Positions 44,123-54,365 of a stretch of 64,000 nt of DNA are shown here, one piece after another; within the stretch, counting starts at the first letter, position 1, and each line of letters starts with the position of its first letter. The notes under the pieces are model-generated. The model ran no database searches. It was not told where the DNA came from and saw only the letters and a program-made list of their open reading frames with translations. The translations under genes and the position numbers were made by a program. This stretch comes from DASUAS01 sp963841415 (GTDB taxonomy: Bacteria; Actinomycetota; Acidimicrobiia; IMCC26256; DASPTH01): contig CAWJCN010000003.1 in assembly GCA_963841415.1 (NCBI GenBank), forward strand, positions 62,001-126,000. The letters are read 5' to 3'.

Positions 44123-44174
44123 CGAACATCTCAGGGTTGACGTACGCAGGTGGGGGTCGATCCCGAGATGTTCG
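44123..44174. terminator. Inverted repeat between convergent genes
   Basis: CGAACATCTCAGGG (44123-44136) pairs with CCCGAGATGTTCG (44162-44174), with one base difference and a 25-base loop. It lies in the 89-base gap between the convergent Fpg/Nei and DUF427 genes and probably ends transcription in both directions; there is no clear T-run. Confidence 0.6.
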
Positions 44175-44182
44175 GGAACGGG

Positions 44183-44689
44183 TCACCAGCCGCGGGTGCC
44201 GGGGCCGCCCTTGAACGGTCCGGCGACGGTCGAGGTGATCCACCCCCCGTAGAAGCCACCCGGCTGGGGCTCGACGCGCTCGCCGTCGACGAAGCACGCG
44301 TCCATGCGGCTCGCGTAGAACGCGACGTGGTCGCGCAGCGGCGCGAACGCGGCGCTCGGTGTCGCGTACGCCCACGCGGCGTCCTCTTCGACGCGATCAC
44401 CACCGTGCACGGTGAAGTAGTGCGCGCGCCCCTTCCACTCGCAGAACGAACCCGCGTCGCTCGGCACGAGCACGCCGGGCGCGACGTCCTCGGGCGGGAA
44501 GTAGTAGTTGGGCGGGTGGCTGGTCTCGAGCACGCGGTACGCGCGCGTCGTGTCGGCGATGGTCGTGCCCGCGAGCACGACGACGAGACGGGCCGAGGTG
44601 GCCTCGAGGCGCGGCGGGCGCGGATAGTCCCACGCCGACTCCTGGCCCGCACCGACCGGATCGGGTTCGGGACGCGTGGAGAAAGGCAC
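44183..44689 (-). CDS. DUF427 domain protein
   Basis: A 168-residue DUF427 protein: a leader with WDYPRPPRLEATS, then VVLAGTTIADTTRAYRVLET, SHPPNYYFPPEDV, CEWKGRAHYFTV and YASRMDACFVDGERVEPQPG, all typical of the family. The fold is a small beta barrel; function is unknown, although the protein is conserved across actinobacteria and fungi. It lies 16 bases upstream of the lipoprotein stop on the same strand, so both may share a transcript. Confidence 0.9.
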   Translation of the reverse strand: MPFSTRPEPDPVGAGQESAWDYPRPPRLEATSARLVVVLAGTTIADTTRAYRVLETSHPPNYYFPPEDVAPGVLVPSDAGSFCEWKGRAHYFTVHGGDRVEEDAAWAYATPSAAFAPLRDHVAFYASRMDACFVDGERVEPQPGGFYGGWITSTVAGPFKGGPGTRGW

Positions 44690-44705
44690 GCGCCGACTGT
44701 ACGGC

Positions 44706-45731
44706 CTACTCGTGGAGCGTCTCGCCGGTGTTCACGACCTCGAACGCGCTCCCGGGGACGGTCTTCAGTTGGTCCAGGTCGGTGTCGTTCCAGCGGCTGT
44801 CGGCGGCGCCGCTGATGAACCAGTTGCTCCCGTTGTCGGCGACGATCATCCCGTACTTCTTCAGCGCGTTGAGCACCACGCGCGCCTCGCCCGTGAACGA
44901 CGACACGTCGAAGCTCGCCTTCAGCCGCAGTCGCAGACCCATGGGCGGCAAGTTCGCGTTGGTGTACGACGACGCCCAGTGCGTCGCCGGGTGCAGGTAC
45001 GCGCGCTGGGTGCGGGACACGGTGAACCGGAGCGCGTGGTCGATGTGCCCATTCGCCACCTCGTCGTAGCGCACGAGGCCGGGGAAGATGGGGAGGCCGG
45101 CGGCATCGGCCGACGTCCACCCCTCCGGACGCAACGCGTTCGACGTGAGGTCGAAGACCGCGCCCGATGCCGCCGACCACGACGAGCTGCCCGCGCTCGC
45201 CGCGAACAGCTCGTAGAGCTTGCAGTGGTCGCGGTCGACCGCGAGCACGTGGGCGTCGCTGCCACCCTCGACCGGCGCGTTCAGCGGGATGGGGTACGGA
45301 CCGGGATCGCTCTCGTCGCCGTAGTCGGTGAAGTCGACCGGCAGCTTCGACTGCGTGCCCGGCACCGTGATGTAGGGGATGCCGTAGGCGCCGTCCCCCC
45401 CGAAGTCGGCGTGCAGCTTTTGGTTGCCACCGAGGCCGGCGATGGCGGCGAGGTAGTTGGTCGAGTTGGTGTCGACGGGCAGCGTCGACACGTCGCGGTT
45501 CCACGGGTTGTCCGTCGGGAACACGTGGCAGTTGCCGAGCGATCCGTTCTGGGCCCACGTGCCCCCACCCGACGGAAGCGTCGTCGACGTGGTGGAGGTG
45601 GTGGTCGACGTCGTCGTGGTGGCGCGGGTCGTCGTCGTCGAACTGGTGGTCGGCGGGCCCGACGGCAGGCACGCGGACAGCGTCAGGGCGCCCGCGAGCG
45701 CGGTCACGAGCAGGAGCAGACCGCGACGCAT
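44706..45731 (-). CDS. Putative lipoprotein with Thr/Ser linker and conserved extracytoplasmic domain
   Basis: The 341-residue product has a lipoprotein signal (LLLLVTALAGALTLSAC, lipid-modified Cys21), a Thr/Ser-rich linker (about residues 27-52), and a globular domain with CHVFPTDNPWNRDVSTLPVD near 66. Further conserved-looking parts are GIPYITVPGTQ, PLNAPVEGGSDAHVLAVDRD with a nearby Cys, and GLPIFPGLVRYDEV. I recall similar secreted proteins in other bacteria without a known function. The His and Asp residues in HIDHALRFT and DAHVLAVDRDHC could bind metal, which is only a guess. Confidence 0.8.
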   Translation of the reverse strand: MRRGLLLLVTALAGALTLSACLPSGPPTTSSTTTTRATTTTSTTTSTTSTTLPSGGGTWAQNGSLGNCHVFPTDNPWNRDVSTLPVDTNSTNYLAAIAGLGGNQKLHADFGGDGAYGIPYITVPGTQSKLPVDFTDYGDESDPGPYPIPLNAPVEGGSDAHVLAVDRDHCKLYELFAASAGSSSWSAASGAVFDLTSNALRPEGWTSADAAGLPIFPGLVRYDEVANGHIDHALRFTVSRTQRAYLHPATHWASSYTNANLPPMGLRLRLKASFDVSSFTGEARVVLNALKKYGMIVADNGSNWFISGAADSRWNDTDLDQLKTVPGSAFEVVNTGETLHE

Positions 45732-45767
45732 GGGGTGCTATCGGCACAACGGGCGCAGTTCCTTGAA

Positions 45768-45814
45768 GCGGCGGCCTTGAAATGCGGCGGCCTTGAAATG
45801 CGGCGGCCTTGAAG
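45768..45814. repeat. 16-bp tandem repeat, three copies
   Basis: GCGGCGGCCTTGAAAT occurs at 45768-45783 and 45784-45799, and a third copy GCGGCGGCCTTGAAG ends at 45814; a half copy (CCTTGAA) precedes. The array lies between the divergent lipoprotein and lgt genes, so it could affect promoter spacing or bind a regulator. Confidence 0.8.
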
Positions 45815-45851
45815 CGGTGGGTCGGGGTGACGCCCCTACGATGGTCGCCCG

Positions 45852-46705
45852 ATGCCTCCCGCCCTCGGCTCGATCCCCAGCCCGTCGAGCGGGAACCTCG
45901 GCCCCTTCCACGTGTACGGCCTCATCCTCGCGGTCGGTGTGCTGGTGGGCGTCTACGTCGCCGAGCACCGGTGGCGGCGCCGCGGCTACCCGAGGGACGG
46001 CATCTACGACATCTCCTTCTGGGTCGTGGTCTGGGGTGTGATCGGCGCGCGCCTCTACCACGTCGTCACCGACTACGAGCTGTTCAAGCACGACCCGTGG
46101 CGTGCGTTCCAGATCTGGCGCGGCGGCCTCGGCATCTGGGGCGCGGTGATCGGCGGCGCGATCGCGGTGATCGTGATCACGCACCGCCGTCACCTGCCCA
46201 CCCTGGTGGTCATGGACTGCATGGCACCCGGCATCGTGCTCGCGCAGGCGATCGGTCGGTGGGGCAACTACTTCAACCAGGAGCTGTTCGGCAAGCCGTC
46301 GACGCTGCCGTGGGCGCTCGAGATCTCACCGGCTCACCGTCCGTGCGGGATACGCGGCAGTACGCGACGTTCCAGCCCACGTTCCTCTACGAATCGCTCG
46401 CGTGTCTCGCCATCGTCGGCATCCTGCTGCTCGTCGAACGTCGCGCGCAGTTGAAGATCGGTCAGACCTTCGCGCTGTATGTCGCGCTCTACACGTTCGC
46501 GCGGTTCTGGTTCGAGAACATGCGGATCGACTTTGCGCACGAGATCGCGGGGATGCGACTGAACGCGTGGATGTCGATCATCGTCTGCCTGTTCGGTATC
46601 GCGTGGTTCGTGTGGCTCGGACGTCACGAACCGGAGCAACGACACCCGGGTTCCGACGCGATTCCTGATGCAGCCACCCCCGCCGACGCGGGAACCGTGT
46701 CCTAA
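45852..46705 (+). CDS. lgt: Prolipoprotein diacylglyceryl transferase Lgt, frame broken once
   Basis: The start has GPFHVYGLILAVGVLVGVYV. The family signature IGRWGNYFNQELFG and the ARLYHVVTDYE and WRGGLGIWGAVIGG segments are intact. After EISPAHRP (about 46340) the frame changes; the continuation gives QYATFQPTFLYESLACLAIV and RFWFENMRIDF, ending at 46705. The break lies at 46338-46358 and fits two inserted bases or one lost base. Lgt attaches diacylglycerol to the lipobox Cys of prolipoproteins in the membrane, such as the neighbour at 44706. The tail after residue 260 is hydrophilic. Confidence 0.9.
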
Positions 46706-46755
46706 GGTTCCCCTCGGTCCGGGTTCCCCCCACCCCCGACGGAGGAAGCACCCTG

Positions 46756-47508
46756 ATGACGGAGACGCTCACCCCCCCGACGACCGATGTCGCGGCGCGC
46801 GCCATCGACGCCTCGAAGATCTACGGCAGTGGCGAGGCCGCGGTGCGCGCGCTCAACGCCATCAACGTGTCGTTCCAAACCAGCCGCCTCACCGCGATCA
46901 TGGGTCCATCCGGTTCGGGCAAGTCGACGCTGCTGCACTGCCTGGCGGGCCTCGATCGGCTCACGTCGGGTCAGATCTTCCTCGGGGACGTCGAGATCAG
47001 TCGCGCGGGTGAGAAGGAGCTCACGCTCATCCGGCGCGACAAGCTCGGCTTCATCTTCCAGTCCTACAACCTGATCCCCACGCTGAACGCGCTCGAGAAC
47101 ATGACGCTGCCGATGTCGCTCGCGGGCACGAAGCCCGACCCCGCATGGCTCGACACCATCGTGAAGACGGTGCGACTCGAGGATCGCCTGACGCACCGGC
47201 CGGCCGAGCTGTCGGGCGGACAGCAGCAACGCGTCGCGGTGGGCCGCGCGCTGTTGAGCAAGCCCGAGATCATCTTCGCCGACGAGCCCACCGGCAACCT
47301 CGACTCGCGCTCCGGTGCCGAGATCCTCACGTTCATGCGCAAGGCGGTCGACGACCTGGGCCAGACCATCGTGATGGTCACCCACGACCCGATCGCGGCG
47401 AGCTACGCCGACCGGGTGGTGTTCCTCGCCGACGGCGCCATCGTCGACGAGCTGCTCGAGACGAACGCCGACACGATCATCGACAAGATGAAGAGCCTCG
47501 GCGGCTGA
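46756..47508 (+). CDS. ABC transporter ATP-binding protein (LolD/MacB type)
   Basis: The 250-residue ATPase has Walker A GPSGSGKST (about 52-60), Q-loop FQSYNLIPTLNALEN, signature LSGGQQQRVAVGRALL, Walker B IIFADEPTGNLD and the switch His in MVTHDP. The NLIPTLNALEN and EPTGNLDS strings are typical of the LolD/MacB/FtsE-like group that drives mechanotransmission exporters. It precedes the permease gene by 19 bases, and the pair forms a complete exporter without a membrane-fusion protein. GGAGGAAGC before ATG 46756 is a good ribosome site. Confidence 0.95.
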   Translation: MTETLTPPTTDVAARAIDASKIYGSGEAAVRALNAINVSFQTSRLTAIMGPSGSGKSTLLHCLAGLDRLTSGQIFLGDVEISRAGEKELTLIRRDKLGFIFQSYNLIPTLNALENMTLPMSLAGTKPDPAWLDTIVKTVRLEDRLTHRPAELSGGQQQRVAVGRALLSKPEIIFADEPTGNLDSRSGAEILTFMRKAVDDLGQTIVMVTHDPIAASYADRVVFLADGAIVDELLETNADTIIDKMKSLGG

Positions 47509-47527
47509 GCCGGGCCTTTCGACGCAC

Positions 47528-50077
47528 ATGTGGAAGGTCACGGTCAAGGGGATCTGGAGCAAGAAGGTCCGCTTCCTGCTCACCGGCTTCGCGGTGATGC
47601 TCGGGGTGGCGTTCGTGTCGGGCACGTTCGTGCTCACCCAGACGATCACCAACACGTTCGACAGCCTGTTCACCGACATCTACCAGCACACCGACGCGGT
47701 GGTGCGGGCCAAGGAGAAGTTCAGCGGCCAGGGCTTCGGCAACGAGGGCCGGGGGACGATCAGCGAGTCGTTGCTGCCGGTCGTGAAGAACGCCGAAGGC
47801 GTCGACGTGGCCGACGGCACGGTGCAGGGCCAGGCGTTCATCGTCGACAAGCACGGTGACGTGCTCGGCAGCAAGGGTCAGGGCGCGCCGTCGTTCGGGT
47901 TCAGCTACAGCCCCGACCGCGAGCTGAGCACCATCCACGTGGTGGAAGGCCGCGGGCCGCGCGCGGCCGACGAGGTGGCGATCGACAAGAAGAGCGCCGA
48001 CGACGCGGGCTACCAGCCGGGCGACACCATCCCGGTCGTCACGCAAACCGGCCGCAACGACTACACGCTGACCGGCATCGTGAAGTTCGGCACGGCCGAC
48101 AGCCCTCTCGGCGCGACCATCGCCGCGTTCACGCCGAGCACCGCGCAGCGAGTCCTGGGCACTCCGGGTCAGTTCAACAGCATCGACGTGAAGGCGAACT
48201 CGGGAGTCTCACAGGATGAGGTCGTCGCCAACATCCGCGCCGCGCTGAAGAACGAGCCCGGCACCGGCAACATCGAGGTGATCAGCGGCAAGGCGATCAC
48301 CGCGGAGAGCCAGAGCAACCTGCAGGACAACCTGTCGTTCTTCAAGACCTTCCTGCTCATCTTCGCCATCGTCGCCCTGCTGGTCGGCTCGTTCATCATC
48401 TTCAACACCTTTTCGATCGTCGTCGCCCAGCGCAACCGCGAGCTCGCGCTCCTGCGCGCCATCGGCGCCGCGCGCCGGCAGGTACTGGGCTCGATCCTGG
48501 TCGAAGCGGTGCTCGTCGGCCTGGTCGCGTCGACCATCGGCTTCGTGGGCGGAATCTTCCTGGCCGCGGGCCTCAAGGCGCTGCTCGGCGCTCTCGGTCT
48601 CGACATCCCGGCCAGCGCGATCGCGGTACCGGTCACCGCGTTCATCTGGTCGTACGTGTTGGGCATGCTGGTCACGGTCGTCGCCGCCATCGCACCCGCG
48701 ATGCGGGCGTCGCGGATCTCGCCGATCGAGGCCATGCGCGACGCCAGCATCGACCGCTCGAGCACATCGCCCCGTCGCGCGGTGTTCGGCATCCTCATCA
48801 CGCTGGTCGGCGTGGTGTTCCTGGTGCTCGGGCTGTTCGGCAACAGCGGCCTGCTCTATGTCGGCATCGGCATGGGCGTCGTCTTCCTCGGCGTTGCGGT
48901 GCTCGGCCCGATGATCGCCTCGCCCATCAGTGGCGCGCTCGGAATCCCCATCCAGAAGATCAAGGGCGTCACCGGCGTGATCGCACGCGAGAACGCGATG
49001 CGCAACCCGAAGCGCACGTCGGCCACCGCCGCCGCGCTCATGATCGGGGTCGCGCTGGTCGGCCTCATCACTGTTTTCGCGGCGTCGGCGCGCACATCTG
49101 TCAATGCCGCCATCGACCGCTCCATGAAGGCCGACTACGTGGTCACGTCACCCGGCTTCGGCCAGGGTTCGATCCCGCTCGAGGCGCAGCGTTCGATCGC
49201 GAACCTGCCGGAGGTCACGTCGGCGTCGGGGGTTCGCGCCGGTCAGGCCGAGATCGACGGGTCGGTCACGCAGATCATCGCCGCTGATCCCGCCAAGATC
49301 GACTCCCTGTTCGACCTGCAGCCGAAGGCCGGCAAGCTCGCCGACCTGAGCCCCACCGGGATCGCGGTGCTCGACAGCGTGGCCAGCGACAAGGGCTGGA
49401 AGGTCGGCGACACGGTGCCGATCAAGTTCGCGCAGACCGGTACACAGCAGTTCAAGGTCGAGTCGATCTACACGCAGTCAGGGTTCACCAACTACGTGAT
49501 CACCATCGACGCCTACGAGAAGAACTTCGTCGACCAGTTCGACTTCCAGGTGTACGTCAGCGCGAAAGGCGGTGTCACCCCCGCCAACACCGCCGCCATC
49601 AAGGGTGTCATGAAGCAGTACCCCGGTCCGAAGGTACAGACGCGCGACGAGTACAAGGCCTCGCAGGCGCAGCAGATCAACCAGTTCCTCAACCTCGTCT
49701 ACGTGCTGCTGTTCTTCGCCATCGTCATCGCACTGTTCGGCATCGCCAACACGCTCGGGCTCTCCATCATCGAGCGCCGCCACGAGCTCGGCCTGTTGCG
49801 AGCGGTCGGGATGACGCGCCGCCAGCTGCGCTCGAGCGTGCGGTGGGAGTCGGTGATCATCGCGTTGCTCGGCACGGTGCTCGGCCTCGTCATCGGCGTG
49901 GTGTTCGCGTGGGCGATGGTGAAGGCACTCTCCGACCAGGGCATCGACAAGTTCTCGGTCGCGCCCGCGCAACTGCTCTTCATCGTGATCCTCGCCGCGC
50001 TCTTCGGCGTCCTGGCGGCCGCATGGCCGGCTCGTCGCGCCGCCAAGCTCGACGTCCTCGCATCGATCCAGAGCTGA
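47528..50077 (+). CDS. ABC transporter permease with two FtsX units
   Basis: The 849-residue protein contains an N-terminal membrane segment (about 17-40), a MacB-like periplasmic domain (about 45-265), and a first FtsX unit with three helices (about 270-400). Two extra helices follow (about 415-465), then a second periplasmic domain (about 510-720) and a second FtsX unit (about 735-849) ending in WPARRAAKLDVLASIQS. This ten-helix duplicated layout is common in actinobacteria, and one polypeptide replaces the usual dimer. With the ATPase upstream it likely exports lipids, peptides or lipoproteins. Its final unit is paralogous to the gene at the left window edge. Confidence 0.94.
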   Translation: MWKVTVKGIWSKKVRFLLTGFAVMLGVAFVSGTFVLTQTITNTFDSLFTDIYQHTDAVVRAKEKFSGQGFGNEGRGTISESLLPVVKNAEGVDVADGTVQGQAFIVDKHGDVLGSKGQGAPSFGFSYSPDRELSTIHVVEGRGPRAADEVAIDKKSADDAGYQPGDTIPVVTQTGRNDYTLTGIVKFGTADSPLGATIAAFTPSTAQRVLGTPGQFNSIDVKANSGVSQDEVVANIRAALKNEPGTGNIEVISGKAITAESQSNLQDNLSFFKTFLLIFAIVALLVGSFIIFNTFSIVVAQRNRELALLRAIGAARRQVLGSILVEAVLVGLVASTIGFVGGIFLAAGLKALLGALGLDIPASAIAVPVTAFIWSYVLGMLVTVVAAIAPAMRASRISPIEAMRDASIDRSSTSPRRAVFGILITLVGVVFLVLGLFGNSGLLYVGIGMGVVFLGVAVLGPMIASPISGALGIPIQKIKGVTGVIARENAMRNPKRTSATAAALMIGVALVGLITVFAASARTSVNAAIDRSMKADYVVTSPGFGQGSIPLEAQRSIANLPEVTSASGVRAGQAEIDGSVTQIIAADPAKIDSLFDLQPKAGKLADLSPTGIAVLDSVASDKGWKVGDTVPIKFAQTGTQQFKVESIYTQSGFTNYVITIDAYEKNFVDQFDFQVYVSAKGGVTPANTAAIKGVMKQYPGPKVQTRDEYKASQAQQINQFLNLVYVLLFFAIVIALFGIANTLGLSIIERRHELGLLRAVGMTRRQLRSSVRWESVIIALLGTVLGLVIGVVFAWAMVKALSDQGIDKFSVAPAQLLFIVILAALFGVLAAAWPARRAAKLDVLASIQS

Positions 50078-50257
50078 CGACAGTCTTTGCCCAAACTTGG
50101 AACCGCGCTGGCGGCGGCCTGGGCGTGTGGGGCGTAGGTTCCTCTCCAGCACGAGGCGCGATCCTCTCCGCACGGGGACCGCGATCCTCTGCGAGCGACA
50201 CGCCGGCCCGGTGTTGGGCCCCTTTCGCTGGATCCGGCGTCCACGCCCCGACGGACG

Positions 50258-50284
50258 CCCGCCCGGTACCGACCTCCGGGCGGG
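50258..50284. terminator. 9-bp hairpin in the leader of the enoyl-CoA hydratase gene
   Basis: CCCGCCCGG (50258-50266) pairs with CCGGGCGGG (50276-50284) around a nine-base loop. It lies in the 241-base gap between the permease stop and the hydratase start and may end the transporter transcript or act in the leader; no T-run follows. The rest of the gap shows only the short direct repeat GCGATCCTCT. Confidence 0.45.
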
Positions 50285-50318
50285 TGCACCGTCCGGCAGT
50301 CGCCGTAGTCTGCGGCCC

Positions 50319-51104
50319 ATGCCCGCCTACGAGACCATCGACCTCGCGGTGCGCGACGGCGTCGCCCACCTCACGCTCAACCGTCCCGACGCCGCCAACG
50401 GGATCGACCTGCAGCTCGCGCAGGACCTGATGGGTGCGACGCTCGCGATCGCCGCGGACCCTGCCGCCCGCGTCGTGTTGCTCACCGGCGCGGGCAAGAT
50501 GTTCTGCGGCGGCGGCGACGTCAAGGGCTTCGCCGACCGCGACGACCTGCCCACCTACCTGCGCGAGACGCTCGGCCCGCTGCACGTCGCGATCGCCAAC
50601 CTCGTGCGCGGCCGCGCCCCCGTCGTCGCCGCGGTGCACGGGAGCGCGGCCGGCGCCGGCATGGGGTTCGTGGGTGCCTCCGACCTCGTGCTCGCGGGGG
50701 AGTCCGCCAAATTCGTGATGGCATACACCGGCGTGGGGCTCACTCCGGACGGCTCGTCGAGCTGGTTCCTGCCCCGGATGGTGGGTCTGCGGCGCGCGCT
50801 CGAGCTCACCTTCACCAACCGGGTGTTGAGCGCGGCGGAGGCGCTCGACTGGGGCCTGATCACGCAAGTGGTGGCCGACGACCAACTCCTCGACGAAGCC
50901 GGCGCGCTCGCCGCGCGGTTGGCAGCGGGACCGGCGCGAGCGTTGGCGGCCGCGAAGCGCCTCCTGCACACCAGCCTGGAAGAGACCCTCGAGACCCACC
51001 TGGCGCGCGAAGCCGACGCGATCTCCGCTGCGTCGGGCACACCCGAGGGGATCGAAGGCGTCGCCGCGTTCGTGGAGAAGCGGAAACCCGTCTTCAACCT
51101 CTGA
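50319..51104 (+). CDS. Enoyl-CoA hydratase/isomerase family protein
   Basis: The 261-residue crotonase-fold protein has the oxyanion-hole segments GAGKMFCGGGDVKGF (about 57) and HGSAAGAGMGFVGASDLVLA (about 106), followed by GVGLTPDGSSSWFLPRMVG. The second acidic residue is Asp rather than the Glu of classical hydratases, as in PaaG-like isomerases. It may hydrate or isomerise enoyl-CoA esters in fatty-acid or aromatic breakdown. ATG 50319 is the start. Its stop is one base from the end of the convergent purE gene. Confidence 0.9.
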   Translation: MPAYETIDLAVRDGVAHLTLNRPDAANGIDLQLAQDLMGATLAIAADPAARVVLLTGAGKMFCGGGDVKGFADRDDLPTYLRETLGPLHVAIANLVRGRAPVVAAVHGSAAGAGMGFVGASDLVLAGESAKFVMAYTGVGLTPDGSSSWFLPRMVGLRRALELTFTNRVLSAAEALDWGLITQVVADDQLLDEAGALAARLAAGPARALAAAKRLLHTSLEETLETHLAREADAISAASGTPEGIEGVAAFVEKRKPVFNL

Positions 51105-51105
51105 A

Positions 51106-51605
51106 CTACTTCCTGAAGAGCGCCGCGTCCTTCTCCCGCACCGTGGCGTCGAGCGCGGCGCGGTGGTCGTCGAGCTTCGTGCGCAACGCAGCGTCGTGCG
51201 TGCCCAGCATACGTACCGCGAGCAAGCCGGCATTGCGCGCCTTGCCGACACCCACCGTCGCCACCGGGATGCCGTCGGGCATCTGCACGATCGAGAGCAA
51301 CGAGTCGAGCCCGTCGAGGTGCTGCAGCGGCACCGGCACGCCGATCACCGGGAGCGACGTCATCGACGCCGTCATCCCCGGCAGGTGAGCGGCGCCACCC
51401 GCGCCGGCGATGATCACCCGCAAGCCGCGATCGGCGGCCGTGCGCGCGTACTCGTACATCACCTCGGGGGTGCGGTGCGCCGACACGACGCGCACTTCGT
51501 GCGCGACGCCGAACTCGCCGAGCACATCGAGTGTGCCCTGCATGGTGGGCAGGTCGGAGTCGCTCCCCATGATCACGCCGACGAGTGGCGAGTCGGGGCC
51601 GGCCA

Positions 51606-51606
<1 letters not shown>
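51106..51606 (-). CDS. purE: N5-carboxyaminoimidazole ribonucleotide mutase PurE
   Basis: The 166-residue protein has the class-I PurE motifs: VGVIMGSDSDLPTMQ at the start, VVSAHRTPEVMYEYA with the catalytic His (about residue 42), AGAGGAAHLPGMTAS and the LQHLDGLDSLLSIVQMPDGI stretch. It moves the carboxylate from N5 to C4 of the imidazole in purine synthesis. Its GTG at 51606 shares one base with the stop of the dehydratase gene upstream. PurK is not in the window. It is the last gene of the DUF3151-gmd-purE run. Confidence 0.95.
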
Positions 51607-52606
<1,000 letters not shown>

Positions 52607-52610
<4 letters not shown>

Positions 52611-53062
52611 GCGCCCACCTCTCCACGGTCGACGCGATCCCACGCCGGCTCGAGCTGGTGGAGGAACTCGGCGCAACGCGCCTCCTCGTCGGTCTCGCCG
52701 ATCTCGGCCGCGCGGCGGCGCAGCCCGTCGAGCGCGCGCAGGAAGCCGCGGTTGGTCTCGTGCGCCCAGCGCACGTACCCCGACCCACGCCACCCCGACT
52801 GACGGAGCCGGTCGAGGCCGCGGTGGTAGCCGACCCGGGCGTACGCGTAGCCCTCCACCGGATCGCGCGCGAGCTGCTCGAGGCGGGCCCAGCCGTCGAG
52901 GAATCGGGGCCAGCGGGCGACGACCCCCGCCACCGCGTCGCGCCGCTCGTCGTCCGGACCGCCGAGCGCGGCGGCCAGCGCCACCACCGCGGGGGCCGGC
53001 TCGGGGTCGAGCACGGTCTCGGGCACGCCCTGGGTCGACAGCGAGATGGGCCGGTCGGTCAC
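52607..53062 (-). CDS. DUF3151 family protein
   Basis: The 151-residue protein matches the actinobacterial DUF3151 family: ISLSTQGVPETVLDPEPAPA early, RDPVEGYAYARVGYHRGLD in the middle and SGYVRWAHETNRGFLRALDG later. It is probably an all-helical, tetratricopeptide-like soluble protein with no known function. GTG 53062 is the start; upstream in-frame codons give a low-complexity extension that overlaps the divergent phosphatase gene and is unlikely. It is the first gene of the run with gmd and purE. Confidence 0.88.
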
Positions 53063-53102
53063 GGGGAGGAGGTTAGGGGGCGCGTCGGTAGAATTCGGGG
53101 GA

Positions 53103-53835
53103 GTGACCTCCACTCCCCCCGCTCCCACCGAGGCCGCGCCCGAACCCGCGCCCACCCCCGAGCCGACACCGCCCACCCGACTGGTGTTGATCCGGCACGC
53201 GGTGACCGCGCAGACCGGGCCCCTGCTCTCCGGGCGCACGCCCGGGATCGACCTGTCGGAGAAGGGCCGCGAGCAGGCGAAGGCGCTGGGGGAGCGACTG
53301 GCCGGCCTCCCGGTCGCGGTGGTCTACGCCAGCCCGATCGAGCGCACCACCCAGACGGCGAGCCGCGGTCGCCGAGCACCACGGGCTCGAGGTGCAGTCG
53401 CTCACCGGAGTGCTCGAGGCCGACTACGGGGAGTGGACGGGGGGCAAGCTCGCAGAACTCGCCAAGACCGACCTCTGGAAGACGGTCCAGCGCGCGCCCT
53501 CGCGCGCCCGGTTTCCCGGCGGTGAGTCGTTGGCGGAGATGCAGGCGCGCATGGTGACCGCGCTCGAAGAGGTCGTGGCGCGCCACCCCGGCGAGCTGGT
53601 GGTCGTCGTGTCACACGCCGACCCGATCAAGGCGGCCATCGCGCACTACACCGGCGTGCACCTCGACCTCTTCCAGCGCATCATGGTGTCGCCGGCTTCG
53701 GTGACGGTGTTCGAGCTCGGTGCGCACGGCGCGGCGATGCTGAAGTGCAACGACACCGGTTCGCTCGACGAGCTCCTGCCGCCGCCGCCCAAGAGCGAGG
53801 AGCCGTCCGCGCCGTCCGAGAGCCCGACAGCATGA
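53103..53835 (+). CDS. Histidine phosphatase family protein (PGAM/MSMEG_4193-like), frame broken once
   Basis: After a Pro/Ala-rich leader the protein has RLVLIRHAVTAQTGPLLSGR with the catalytic RH and a downstream IDLSEKGREQAKALGERLAG. The frame breaks after ERTTQTA (about 53361). One base fewer gives VAEHHGLEVQSLTGVLEADY and then WTGGKLAEL, and the second catalytic His is in VVVVSHADPIKAAIAHY. The repaired protein is about 244 residues, ending at 53835. Its stop overlaps the DUF3090 start by four bases. In actinobacteria this phosphatase, DUF3090 and a PI3/4-kinase-like protein regularly occur in this order. Confidence 0.9.
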
Positions 53836-54365
53836 GCGCGGAGATCATCGAGCTCGACGACGTCGATGGCCTCGGTGCTGGCGCGGTCGGTGAGCCCGGT
53901 CAGCGCGCGTTCTACATCCAGGCGCGCACCGAGCACACGCAGCTCACCGTGCTGGTCGAGAAGGAGCAGGTCGACCTGCTCGCCACCGAGGCGATCGCGT
54001 TCCTCGACTCGATCGCCGACAAGTATCCCGAACTGCCCTTCGACGTCCCGCCCGTCCAGAGCGCGCTGCGCGAGCCGACCGTCCCGTTGTTCCGCGCCCG
54101 TCTGATCGGGCTCGGGTTCGATCCCGAGCGCGAGCTCGTGCTCATCGAGTTGCGCGAGCGGTCGGACGACGACGACGAAGCCGAGGACGACGACGAGGAG
54201 GAGGCGGCGGAGGAGGGCTACGTCGCCCGGATCTACGCGACACGCGCGCAGGTGCGCGCCATGGCGGCCCGCGGCGCGGAGGCCGTCGCCGGCGGCCGTC
54301 CGCCGTGCCCGTTGTGCGAGCAGCCGATGGATCCGTCCGGGCACCGGTGTCCTCGCTGGAACTGA
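53832..54365 (+). CDS. DUF3090 family protein
   Basis: The 177-residue protein fits the DUF3090 family: GQRAFYIQARTEHTQLTVLV early, EKEQVDLLATEAIAFLDSI, a middle PLFRARLIGLGFD and a C-terminal CPLCEQPMDPSGHRCPRWN zinc-binding knuckle. An acidic Asp/Glu stretch (about 113-130) separates the two halves. The function is unknown; the constant association with a phosphatase and a kinase-like protein suggests a shared process. Its end overlaps the next gene's preferred start by 19 bases. Confidence 0.92.
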   Translation: MSAEIIELDDVDGLGAGAVGEPGQRAFYIQARTEHTQLTVLVEKEQVDLLATEAIAFLDSIADKYPELPFDVPPVQSALREPTVPLFRARLIGLGFDPERELVLIELRERSDDDDEAEDDDEEEAAEEGYVARIYATRAQVRAMAARGAEAVAGGRPPCPLCEQPMDPSGHRCPRWN

